From: Corinectria fuckeliana
Taxonomy: Eukaryota > Ascomycota > Sordariomycetes > Hypocreales > Nectriaceae
NCBI GenBank assembly: GCA_019137255.1
Contig: WPDH01000268.1
Span: forward strand, 62,001-126,000
DNA length: 64,000 nucleotides
Reading direction: 5' to 3'
Positions 50,903 to 61,351 of this stretch are shown in pieces. A program made the position numbers and the translations under genes. Below the pieces are notes generated by a model. That model did not search any database and was not told the DNA's origin. It saw only the letters and a program-made list of their open reading frames with translations. Numbering within the stretch: position 1 is the first letter of the stretch; each line of letters starts with the position of its first letter.

Positions 50903-52753
50903 TCAAGACAAGGGCTGAGCCCGCTTCTTGGCCGACCATGCTCCCACCTCAAGACATTCGCCCCAACTCGTGCCATTCTCGCTCATCAGATCCGCCATCA
51001 TCTTCCCCAACCAGACGTCCCACTCGTCCTGGCTCTTCCCGCTCGCATCGCGGAGAATTGGTTCCAAGGCTTGGATCTGCTGCACCACCGTCAACAAGGC
51101 CGTTTTGCGCAATGCGCTTTGTCCGGCTGTCAACGATTTCTTTTCCACTTTCTGATGCGGCGGCCCCTTGCCCTTCATTTCCACGTACGACTTTCCATCT
51201 TTAGTCACGACACCTCCGACACCCTCGCGCTCCCATCGTACTTCGCTAAGGGGAATTGCCATCCGCTTCGATTTGACATCCATCATCGTTTCGGACTCTT
51301 GCAATAGGAAGGGCCCGATGAGAGTACAGGGGACGGCCGTTAGCATGCGAAGCTCAAGGGCGCGTGACACCCAGTGGTTGTACTCGACGAGGAACGTGTT
51401 CAGAGGCGCGGAGAGTGGCGTGTTGGGTGTCATGAGATAAGCACCCAGGTTCATGGCGGATTCGTGTTCCTCGGCCTCCTCGCTACCGGGGGCTGCGTTG
51501 GGAACATGGGGTCTGAGCATTCGATATGTCGTGTCGCTCTCCCACATCTCCACTGTACCGCCTGGCTTGAGCATTCGAATGTACTCCTCCATGAAGCTTT
51601 CGTACAGCAGATTGGGGATCATTAAGCACGCGTCCTTGACCATGATAAGGTCAAACTCTTCGTCCGGGAACGGCCATGGTGTTTGGCGTAGATCGTGCTG
51701 GACGAAATTCCATTCCATGTCCTTGTCTGGCTTGCTGGCATCGCCCCGGGCGGTGACGCTGCCGGGGGCCAATGGCGCAATATCAATGCCGCTAAAGGAG
51801 ATGCCGCTGTGGCCGCGTTCCTTGAAGTATCGATGGCACATCATGCTCCAGAAGCCAGTGCCACACCCGATTTCAAGGACTCGTGTCGGCGGATTCACTC
51901 TAAAGGACGGCGAGGTGATGGGCCCGCCAAAGAGCTGAATCAGCAGCATTGTCCGGAGGCATTGTCGGTGGAGTTCGGTGAGGTCATGAGGGAGGGGATA
52001 CTCTAGCGTGGCGTCGTTGTAGTAGGTGCGTCCGTTGCGGAAAACAAAAGGCTTCGTTGCGTGGTTGTCGGAGGAGTTGGAGGGGTCGGTCGAGGTCATT
52101 GTGTGTGTCGAGAGGGTAGTGGCGCCGCTGGCTGACGAGATGGACTCGGTGCGGGTAAAGGGGATGTTTATTTGCTTGGTGTTGCCCGACATGGGCTTGT
52201 TGCTGGCCTCCAACTCGGAATACATGGTGACATTTTTGAGATCCAGAGTAGAGCGCACTTCGGCTTGACGGAGGCGGCGGTCGCGGGCTCTGCCCTTCTC
52301 ACCAGTCCCAGTGCGGCTGAAGAAGATGGAGGAGGCAGAAGAAGCCGCTTCGCTGAGGCTCAAGAGGGGCTTGGGCGAGGTTGGGACGGACGGCGACGAC
52401 GTAGACGAGGCCGGCGAGTCAGATGACGCCGCTGCCGGGTGAGGATGGTGGTGCTGCTGCTGTTGCTGGCTGTGGTGATGCGGACTCTCGTCGTCCCGCG
52501 CGGCGGGGCTGTTGACCAAATGCAGACTCGACGACTCGTGCGACGAGCGACTGGCCTGGCTGCCCTGACTGGCCTGGCTGCCACTGGACGTCCTCGTGTG
52601 TCGAAAGGCGAGGCGAGAAAGGGTTGGGTCTCGCGTGGTCGGATTGGACCGCGAAGAATCGTCGGGGTGTCTCTCTTTTTCACGCTGTGGCCGTCGAGAG
52701 TAGGTGGGAAAAGGGGCGGCGTAGGAGTAGATAAATCCGTTCCATTCCGACAT
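50903..52753 (-). CDS. SAM-dependent methyltransferase with long disordered N-terminus
   Basis: A 616-aa single-exon protein. The first 250 residues are Ser/His/Gln/Pro-rich and probably disordered (poly-Gln/His near residue 95). From about residue 265 the class I fold begins: LPHDLTELHRQCLRTMLLIQLFGG, motif I TRVLEIGCGTGFWSMMCH, FSGIDIAPLAP, motif IV region FPDEEFDLIMVKDACLMIPN, and LKPGGTVEMWESD. The rest contains an insert and a helical C-terminus ending GECLEVGAWSAKKRAQPLS. The layout resembles a conserved fungal methyltransferase family in the LaeA-like superfamily, but LaeA-specific features are not evident. Substrate unknown. Cytosolic or nuclear. The 4.1-kb region upstream is shared with the divergent CCR4 gene. 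Confidence 0.82.
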   Translation of the reverse strand: MSEWNGFIYSYAAPFPTYSRRPQREKERHPDDSSRSNPTTRDPTLSRLAFRHTRTSSGSQASQGSQASRSSHESSSLHLVNSPAARDDESPHHHSQQQQQHHHPHPAAASSDSPASSTSSPSVPTSPKPLLSLSEAASSASSIFFSRTGTGEKGRARDRRLRQAEVRSTLDLKNVTMYSELEASNKPMSGNTKQINIPFTRTESISSASGATTLSTHTMTSTDPSNSSDNHATKPFVFRNGRTYYNDATLEYPLPHDLTELHRQCLRTMLLIQLFGGPITSPSFRVNPPTRVLEIGCGTGFWSMMCHRYFKERGHSGISFSGIDIAPLAPGSVTARGDASKPDKDMEWNFVQHDLRQTPWPFPDEEFDLIMVKDACLMIPNLLYESFMEEYIRMLKPGGTVEMWESDTTYRMLRPHVPNAAPGSEEAEEHESAMNLGAYLMTPNTPLSAPLNTFLVEYNHWVSRALELRMLTAVPCTLIGPFLLQESETMMDVKSKRMAIPLSEVRWEREGVGGVVTKDGKSYVEMKGKGPPHQKVEKKSLTAGQSALRKTALLTVVQQIQALEPILRDASGKSQDEWDVWLGKMMADLMSENGTSWGECLEVGAWSAKKRAQPLS

Positions 52754-55700
52754 TGTTACGGCCCGGGACTATCCCGTTTGGCGCGCAGGCCGGTTTGAGA
52801 GGGGGGGGAATCTCCTTGGGGCCTTGGGGGGAATCCAGTCCCGGGCAGGCGAGCAGGGCGGCGACTAAGTTAGATACCTCCGTACCAAACAGGGGTGGCT
52901 TGGATGGAGCGTTCCACCGCCGCTAGGGACCTCGCTGGGAACCGCGGCACCAATTGTTGCGACCGTAGAGTGTCTTGTGCCTGGGTACCCACCGCTGCTG
53001 CTGTTGTCGCGGCCTTCTAGAACGGTTCCCTCGCCGCGGAACTGGGTTCTGATGGCCCGGATGGTATGCCGGAATGGCTTCCCCTGGAGCCCTGACTCGA
53101 CAAGGGGAAGGAAAAGGCCTCTTGGCTCTTGGGCGACCAAGTCCACGAGAGAGGGTGGGTGTCCGTTGTCCGCGTCCGGAGGAGGACCCGTAGGCCGTCC
53201 GCCCGCCCTGTGCAGCGGTGTCTCTGTGGTCTCTTCTCTTCTCTTCTCTTCTGTAGGAGCAAGGTGAATTGCCACCAGCAACGGGGAATCAGGCAGCCGT
53301 TGACAGTGGCTCAGTGAGACAAGGTGCTTCTGCCGAGGCGGGTTCGTACGTCGCCGACCGGTCGGATGCGACGGTGGGTATAGCAAACGAGACGGCGTGA
53401 GATGCGCGTAGAGGTAGCCAAGTAGGCCTAAGTAGCTCAGGTAGCCAACCGTCGACCCGGTGAGCAGGTAGACCGACTTGTAGACCGATAGATTCACGGA
53501 GTGGGTTTTGGGCTTAATGTGACGTATCGAGAGCGCGCAGCCGGTCGCACAGTCGGATTTCCTGTGTCGTGGTGAGTGCAGAGGAGCGTGGCTGTCATCT
53601 TTTGCGCCTTCGCGGTGGTGCTAGTTCTTTAGTTGTCTAGGAGAGGAGGAGAAGGCGTCGACCATGGCGCTGCCTACGACGCAATGGTGTGACAAGCGAC
53701 ACGCAATGGCCCAGCCCAAGCGTGCGCGCACCTCCTCGCGGTTTGTGCTGATTGACCTGGCGACCTGCGCTCTGAACAGGGCCGCACTGTAACTAACGGA
53801 CGGCGGTGCCTCTCTCCGTGAGGCGATGCCCGGAGTAGACGAGCGGATGGCTGCCCGCGATGTGACGGGACGGGCGCACGCTGCGGGAGTTAGAGTTTGT
53901 GCGGCTTGGGACGCTTTGGACTCCAGAGTTTCAGGTCGCGGAGAAAGGCGGCAGAGGTCTATATACGAAGGATGGGATGCAACGACAGGTCAAAGGCACG
54001 CATACGGCACGTCCGGCCGTAAATAGTATGCACCGCCGCGGATGGGCGCTTGCTTTTTGCGGCTTGCCAGAGCGACAAAGCCCCAGTTCTTCTGATGAGT
54101 CGTGCTATTTGGGCTGTAAGCTATCTACTAGATTATGTACCATACATCTATTCGGGCTGCAAACCCACACTCTCCTTTCCATGGTTGTCATTCACTTTAA
54201 GACGCCTAGTCTCAATGCCTGACGCCCTAACTAACTCCCTAGGTGACGTTCTAACGCCCTGATGAGACTCTCCGGGGAAAGAAGATCAGAGTGAAGGTCG
54301 GCCATTCGACTGCTGGGGCGGTTGTCTACTTGACAGATGTGGATCAAGGGCCTGCAGTTGGCTCTCAGACTGTCTCCCCGCACGTCGAAAGGCGGCGCAC
54401 TTTGTTAGCTCGGCCCGGGCGAGAGTGTGCATGTATGTGCGTACTGAGCAAATGGTTGGAGAGAGAAGCGGTGGCTGTGACTACCAAGCAGCTGCTGAGG
54501 CCTGGTCAGCGTCACAGCAACGAGCTGGGCCGAATACGCTGCAGGAGGAGGCTGGAAGAGCCAAGATCCTTTCCGCACTCGTCCGCACTCGCCCTTACCC
54601 GCCCTGCAACTACAAGGCTTCGTGCCTGGTCATGCAACACTGTCCACCGGGATGGGCCTTGTCTGATGGAACCTGACGGATGGGACTCGGCTGCTGCGCC
54701 AGCGACCTGCAGGATAAAGCGTTGCCCGTCCAAGGTGACTCGGCAGGGCCGTCTAGCCGAGATTGTCGGGCTTCAATGATTTATTAATGATCAGCCACGG
54801 CTCGTGGCCCATTGCTTACTGTAGGTCCGAGATCTTCACTCGTCAACTGCCTAAGCGACCATGAACGTGAAACGTAGCATGGCAAATGGCCATCGTGAAT
54901 TGCCAGCCTAGGCCTGTTTCTGACAGCACTGTCCAGAGCCAGCAAGAAAGACGGCAACATACCTCGTACCACTGATTGCACCACTTTTCTCAACCGTGGG
55001 GTGCTATTTTCGGAAGAATCGATGGACTGCCCTAGCCGCCTCATCGATTCTCATCGCTTCTCATCACCCAGTCTCGGGTTTCATGCCTGTGCTTGCGACC
55101 GTCTTCGTCATGACATTGCCTCGCTGCAGGCTATTTTCATCACATCGGTCGCCCGGATAGATTTTCGGTCACCGCAACCGCAAATCGGGCGCGGCTTGTC
55201 GGTGGATACTCGTCGGTAGCTGGACGCAGCCCGCATCCTAATCGGGGGTATTACTTGGTCCTCGGCCGTGTGCCTCGATTCTGAGAATCCTCCGAGAACG
55301 AGTTGCGGCTTGCCTTTGTGCAGCATGCCTTGCGGGAGTACATATGACAAAGAGTCTCCATCCAGACGTATCATGTACCGCACGGCATGCAAACCCACCA
55401 ACACGGCCAAGGAAGGAATGGAGACGAGGACCAGAATACACTGGTGAACCGTGAACGGGAGAATGCCGTGTCTCGGTACCATTTCCGTAACCAAGCCAAT
55501 CTAGGACGGTCTCAATTGATAGCGTTGACAGGGCAGCCAGGTGGTGCCTTTCGAACCCAAACCAATCTTTCGGCCCTGATTCATGGTCATTCAGAGGCCT
55601 GTGCGGTTGCAATCGCTGACTGTATCGTGTTCTGTAAATGTTACCGAGATCCGATTGATGAAGTCTGGAGATGCTGCGAGAATCCTAGTCAATAGTCCCG

Positions 55701-56862
55701 CTTCTGTGAGGCGACAGCAATAATGCGGCACCTGGATCTTGGTACACCAGGCAAACAACTACCGAGAGGGAGAGCCGCACGACAGCATTGGCTGTCATAT
55801 CGCCAACAGAATGAGGGACTGGTTTTGCGAACGCTGTTCTCAGAACTGCAGCCTCCCATTTTAACCACTTCCATCTTGATGAAGCAATTCCGGCTGGACA
55901 AGACCGTCGTTGTTGATTGTATCACCCACCGGCTTACTAGCTGCCTCCGGTAGCTTCCAGCTGGCGACCCGATGCGGCTACACGTGACGCCCGACTCCCA
56001 CAGCCGCACGAGCCATGCGGAGCAATTGCACGTGATGTAGTTGCCGCTCATCGCTGCACTCGTCTGTTGTCGCAGTGTCACCAACATCAGCGTCGCCCAG
56101 TTCGGATGCTCCTCGATATCGACCGCTATTGTTCTGTCCAAGTATCAGTTGAATCTTCAGTGATTATTTTGCCCTGTTGCGCTCACTCTTTTCTGTGCGT
56201 CAACCCCCTTCCAGAGCCGAGAGGACACCTCAGCGTGTCGCGAAAGCTCGGATCCCCTCCCGCGGATGTCTTTGTCCTCAAAGCTTTTGACTGATCAGTT
56301 CCCTTGCCAGGCCTTTCTTGCCCGCCCGCAAACGCCTTTGCGCCAGTCTGTTCGACCCGAAAGAATTCACTGCTTCCATCCAATTAGCAGTGAATCCCTG
56401 CTCTGCGCCGCTGCCTATTTCCAAGGCCCCCCCCCCAGCCTCGTCGTGTTCCGCCAACCTCTCTATGACCTCTTGAGCTGGACGTCGCCGGCCAAACCAC
56501 CGACGACCCAAAGCTCCCGAACCACCACAAAGGATTCACCAAGAGCGCTGTCTTAGGCAACGGGCCCATGTACGGACGCGAGCTATCGCTTCTATCCATC
56601 CTTCCGAACCTTGGGTGAGGCGTCCAATCACTCAGCGATCACCTACGACCCGCGCCCGACGCCCCCGCTAGCCTTGACATTGCCAACATCAAAGAGGCCA
56701 ATGACCAACGAACGTCAGATCGTCTTCACTATAAAACCTTTCCACTTCCCTCTTCAAAGGTTGTCGACGCACTCAGCTTTACGCCGAGCAGCTCGCCGGC
56801 GCCATAAACCAATCCCCCCCTCCCTCCGGGGCGATCTCGTCAAGCTCTAAAACTTTGCCGGC
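52754..56862. promoter_or_regulatory. Divergent intergenic region of 4.1 kb, methyltransferase and CCR4
   Basis: No reading frame here forms a believable gene. It contains the methyltransferase upstream region with a TCTTC microsatellite (about 53230-53252) and the CCR4 5' region with short upstream frames. The stretch is unusually long for this window; long leaders and regulatory sequence would fit, as would a missed non-coding transcript. Confidence 0.4.
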
Positions 56863-59018
56863 ATGTATTCCCAAAACCATCAGCAGGGCCACAATGGCCG
56901 GCTGAATGGTGCTGGACGAGGAATCCCTAACTTGCTCTACAACTACCAACATGCCCAACACCCACATCCATCCCAGGCTCAACACCACCAGGGTCTTCAA
57001 CACGACCATGGGCTGGGCAACACCAACGGCCTTGGGCATCATTCCTCCTTTGCCTCCGGCATACTATCCAACTCAGCTCCTTTCAACACAAACGCCCTCC
57101 AGAACGGTCACTCGGCAAATGCAAGAGGTGGGCAAGCCCCCCAGAACGAGATGTGGCAGGAGCAATTGCGAATGCACAAGGAGGCCGAGCGAGCCCATGC
57201 TGCCATGACCGACCAACAACAACCGCACTACTATGCTAGGCTCAAGGCGTCGGAAAACAGGGGCATTGGCGGTCCTCCGCCTACCACTGTGCGAGCCCAG
57301 GCGGACGGCGAGAATGACCCCGCCGATAGAAGACGGCCATGGGTCGTGGAGAAGGACATGACGCGCCAAGATTGGCACAACATGGATATGAGTGGCCAGG
57401 GGCTACGAAACCTGGCCCCGGAACTATTCAAGTACCAGTTCTTGAACGAGCTTTACATCGCCTCCAACAAACTGACCCGCCTGCCCAAGGAGATTGGAGA
57501 GCTGCGACAGTTGCGCCACCTCGATGCCTCTTACAACCAAATCTCCGAGCTCCCCCCGGAGCTCGGAATGTGTACCTACCTCAAGCAGCTGTTATTGTTC
57601 AACAACAACATACAGGAGTTGCCCTTTGAGCTTGGTTCACTTCACCTTTTGGAAATGCTGGGTATCGAGGGGAACCCACTGGAGCCGAACGTAAAACAGG
57701 AAATCATGGACAAGGGAACCAAGAGCATGATCAACGCTCTGAGAGAAGGCGCCCCCAGTATGTTTTATTCTCAAAATTCTAATTGTATTGATCCTAACAC
57801 TGAACAGTTCCCCTACCTCCCTCGCCGCGAAAGGAAATCGTGATTCAGGAAGACGTTTTGGCCAGCCTGGAAAGAATCAAAGTATTTTCGTGGAACATTC
57901 TGTGCGACAAGTATGCGACCCCGCAAACCTACGGCTATACACCTTCTGGTGCCCTCAACTGGGAGTACCGGAAAGATTGTATCTTGGAGGAACTCCGCAT
58001 CAGAGACGCGGATTTCTTGGCCTTACAGGAAGTGTCTACGGACGCGTTCAAGGAAGATCTGAGTCCTGAACTTGCCCAGATGGATTACAAGGGTGTGCAC
58101 TGGCCCAAGTCCCGCGCCAGGACCATGTCGGAGAAGGATGCTCAGACGGTCGACGGTTGTGCCGTTTTCTACAAACAGAGCAAGTTCATCTTGCTTGACA
58201 AGCAGCTCATCGAGTTCGCCTCCATCGCCATCAACCGACCCGACATGAAGAACCAGCACGATGTGTTTAACCGCGTAATGCCAAAGGACAACATTGCCGT
58301 CATCTGCTTCTTCGAATCTCGCCTGACTGGCGCTCGCATCATCCTTGTCAATGTCCATTTGACCTGGGATTCCGCTCTTGCGGACGTGAAGGTCATCCAG
58401 ACGGGTATCTTGATGGAGCATGTCACCAAGCTGGCCGAGAAGTACGCAAGGATGCCCGCAGTCAAGGACAAGAAGATGATCGTGCTACCGTCGGATGACG
58501 AGGTACCCATCCCCCAGGCCGAGCCGGGTCCAAGCCAGGAGTACCGAACGAACACGGAGATCCCCCTCCTAGTGTGCGGTGATTTCAATTCGACCGAGGA
58601 TTCCTCAGTATACGACTTGATGTCTATGGGTCGTGTGCCACCCGACCATTTAGATCTCAGCAACTTCCAGTATGGCAGCTTTACTCGAGACGGTATCGAG
58701 CATCCATTCAGCCTCCGAGACTCGTACGCCCACACCAGGAACACGGCCGACGAGCTTCCGTTTACAAATTACACGCCCGGTTTCGCGGATGTCATCGACT
58801 ATATCTGGTACTCAACCAACACTCTAGAGGTGGTCGACTTACTCGGCCCCCCTGAACCGGAATATATGAAGCGGGTACCTGCCTTCCCCAACTGGCACTT
58901 CCCGGCGGACCATATCCAAATCATGTCCGAATTTGTCATCAAGGGCCGCAAGGAGAAGAAGCATCACAACAACCCGGAACCCGACTTTGGAGGCGGCTCT
59001 GGACCATCGCGGGGCTAG
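56863..59018 (+). CDS. ccr4: CCR4 poly(A)-specific ribonuclease (CCR4-NOT deadenylase)
   Basis: Catalytic 3' exonuclease that shortens poly(A) tails in the CCR4-NOT complex. Exons 56863-57757 and 57808-59018 give 701 aa; the intron (gtatgt...ctaac...aacag) joins EGAP to IPLPPSPRKEIVIQEDV. Order: a Gln/His/Asn-rich N-terminus; a leucine-rich repeat region (about residues 190-290; LNELYIASNKLTRLPKEIG, LRHLDASYNQISELPPELG and two more), the platform that binds Caf1; then the endonuclease-exonuclease-phosphatase domain from IKVFSWNILCDKYAT. Active-site residues are Asn in SWNILCD, Glu in FLALQEV, Asp and Asn in CGDFNSTEDS, Asp in IDYIW and His in FPADHIQIM. The length and layout are standard for filamentous ascomycete CCR4. 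Confidence 0.97.
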
Positions 59019-59598
59019 AGGACACACCGATAGGACAGGGCAGTCAGCGATACGACGGGCTGACGGGTGAAGGGTGGGGGTGGGGGGTGGTGACCTTTGA
59101 CGCGTACATCTGGATGTAGTGTTTTTGGTTTTGCAAATGGAGTTTAAGGATCTTGCACGGTTCTTTGGGGGTAGGTATGGCGGATGGAAATGGGGACGGT
59201 GTGTCTGTCTGTGGCATGTAACCGGGAAGAAGGATGGGGGGATAGGTAGCGGAATGGGAGGAATTGTAGGAATTGATCATATTTTTGCAGCGCCATTCAT
59301 CTTTCGGGCAGTTCTACCATGACTTGTGAACTTGCCACCAGGCTTGTGTGATATGACTCGTCTTACACCGGACGACCGAATTTTTCTATGGATGCAATCG
59401 GAGCGCATTACACAATAAGCGTAATAGATTCACAACTCTACGAAGAGAACCGTTTTGAGTCCAAGTCGGACAAAGCCAGTGAGGTTTCATTTCTAATGCC
59501 ACGTATGGGAGATGCTTCTAATTCCGTGCCCGAACCCATAAACCAGAGGAAAGAGTCTATTATGTACACACAGTAGGTACGGCAATCGCACAAACCTC
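59019..59598. other. Convergent 3' intergenic region
   Basis: This 580-nt gap lies between the CCR4 stop and the stop of the carrier gene. A G-rich tract around 59071-59088 follows CCR4. No gene or RNA is seen. Confidence 0.4.
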
Positions 59599-60939
59599 TC
59601 AGTGGAGCAGGATGTCGTAACCGTCCTTGTTGATCCGCACCTCCTCCGCCCCGAGCCCGTACTTGCGCCGTATCAGCTCGAAGATGATCAGCCCCGCGCT
59701 CGTGCTCGGCACCTGGCGGATGGCGTTCCACCAGAACCCGCGGTAGAGCCAGCGGCCTAGGCCCACGCCCTCGGCCGCGGCTTTGGTGGCGCAGACGGCT
59801 AAGGATTCGGAGTAAGCATGGTAGTAGGCGCGCAGCATGCTCCAGCGGCGGCGCGGCTGGTCCGGGTTCGCGGCGGCCGTGGCGCGCATCTTGGCCGCCT
59901 TGGCGTCCAGCTCCTCCAGGTGGTCCCAGTGCTGCACTTGGAAGTGCGTCAGCGGGTGCAGCAGCACCTGCTGCGCGAAGGAGGCGCTGATGCCCGCGGC
60001 GAGCAGGAAGGCCGGCTCGAGGGCGTAGTGCGGGCGGATGAGGACCGTCTCGGCGTCGCGGGGGCCGACCGGGCGCTTCGTGGCCAGCACGTCGACGATG
60101 TCCTCGGCCAGGCCGCCGTAGTACCACGTCACGAAGCGGTAGTAGCCCTGGGCCTTGACGTACTCGAAGCAGCTGAAGAAGATGGCGCTGCCGAGGCTGT
60201 CTTTGGCGAACGACAAGCCCCAGCCGGCGAAGATGCCGCGGAGACCGATCTCGCGGAGCTTCTCGGCGCCGAAGGTCCACATGCTCCGGGGCTTGCCGCT
60301 GCCGTCGTTGGTCATCAGGTCGCGGTGGTCGTAGCGGGCCTGGAGGGCGTCGAGGGGCGCGGCCAGCACGCTCTGGAGGCCGCCTGCGAGGAAGCCGGCG
60401 GCAAAGGTGTGCGCGGGTTGGGGCGGCGGGTAGACTCTCTTCCGCGCTTGGCCGCTCTCTTCGTGAAGGAGTCCGAGGATCTGGAGGTAGCTAGTGTACA
60501 AGACTGCGCCGACGCCGATGTTTGCAATGAGCGGGGGTAGGATCTGGTGAGGCACAATGCCCCATCCCTGGTGTCTGATAGCCGACGTCAAGACTCCGGG
60601 GGTGGTGCTTCTCATCAACAGCCAGGCCCGGCGCAAGGCGAGGGAGAGCTTCGTCGCCGAGGCATCGGCCACGACGGCCTTGAGCATCATCTTGGTCTGA
60701 GCCTGGTGGACGATGCGGGCATAGGCGAGGTAGTCCACACGGGTGCGGAAGAAGGCCTTGGCCGGGGCGCGGAAGTAGAAGGCGACGACCTGGGCGCTCA
60801 GGGCGCGCACGCCGGCAGCGGAGGCGGCGGTCGCGGCATTGCTGCGGGGGTCACGCTCCGGGAGGCCGGGGCCGTCGGGGAACAGCACCGGGAGGACGCC
60901 GGTGTGTGAGTCCGGGGCGTCATGGCGACGTGTGGACAT
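59599..60939 (-). CDS. Divergent mitochondrial carrier (SLC25-like)
   Basis: A 446-aa single-exon protein with threefold carrier architecture, larger than the usual 300 aa. Degenerate carrier signatures (P-x-D/E-x-x-K/R form) occur in each third: FYFRAPAKAFFRTR (about residue 58), AAPLDALQARYD (about 190) and LHPLTHFQVQ (about 330). Hydrophobic helices follow each, for example GVGAVLYTSYLQILG and AGFLAGGLQSVLAAPL, and SSLGSAIFFSCFEYVKAQGYY-like text after the second. LYRGFWWNAIRQVPSTSAGLIIFE is the typical closing GxxxR..P...I.F block. An N-terminal extension of about 45 residues and a loop of about 60 residues between the second and third repeats explain the extra size. Expected in the mitochondrial inner or outer membrane. 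The substrate cannot be predicted. Confidence 0.8.
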   Translation of the reverse strand: MSTRRHDAPDSHTGVLPVLFPDGPGLPERDPRSNAATAASAAGVRALSAQVVAFYFRAPAKAFFRTRVDYLAYARIVHQAQTKMMLKAVVADASATKLSLALRRAWLLMRSTTPGVLTSAIRHQGWGIVPHQILPPLIANIGVGAVLYTSYLQILGLLHEESGQARKRVYPPPQPAHTFAAGFLAGGLQSVLAAPLDALQARYDHRDLMTNDGSGKPRSMWTFGAEKLREIGLRGIFAGWGLSFAKDSLGSAIFFSCFEYVKAQGYYRFVTWYYGGLAEDIVDVLATKRPVGPRDAETVLIRPHYALEPAFLLAAGISASFAQQVLLHPLTHFQVQHWDHLEELDAKAAKMRATAAANPDQPRRRWSMLRAYYHAYSESLAVCATKAAAEGVGLGRWLYRGFWWNAIRQVPSTSAGLIIFELIRRKYGLGAEEVRINKDGYDILLH

Positions 60940-61351
60940 GGCGTTGACTCCTCATCGTGGACGACGGAAAGCCGGGGGGAGAACAGTATTGAGAGCGTGC
61001 GAGGTTGACGATGGGATGACTAAGCGGGCTTAGACCAATGGGGAGTTGCAGATCTTCGATGCTGTCGGGTTGAGCATCCTAAGGCCAACGTCCGCGTCAT
61101 CGTCATCGGGGCTTATCAGGTTTGGCGGGGACTTTTAATAAAAGAGAGCACGGGATGATGTTTTGCAGATCGTGGTTATCTCAGGGATAGATAAGTCGTT
61201 ACGGATGAGAGGCCACTCAGTAGATTAGTGAGTTCAAGACTCTGAGACTGGTAGCCTGAAATAGTTGGTTCGGCCCTCGGGCAAAGCTCCCAAAGCTTTG
61301 ACTTACAGAAACATGGCATTTCATGTTGGTTTCGTATTTTATGACACAGCT
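60940..61351. other. Intergenic region, nothing recognised
   Basis: This 412-nt stretch between two same-direction genes carries the carrier promoter and the amidohydrolase 3' end. No element stands out. Confidence 0.4.

Noticed and set aside
55387..55695. ATG-started frame of 102 codons in the CCR4 upstream region
   Set aside because: No splice or domain support, composition typical of chance, and neighbouring frames are equally open.
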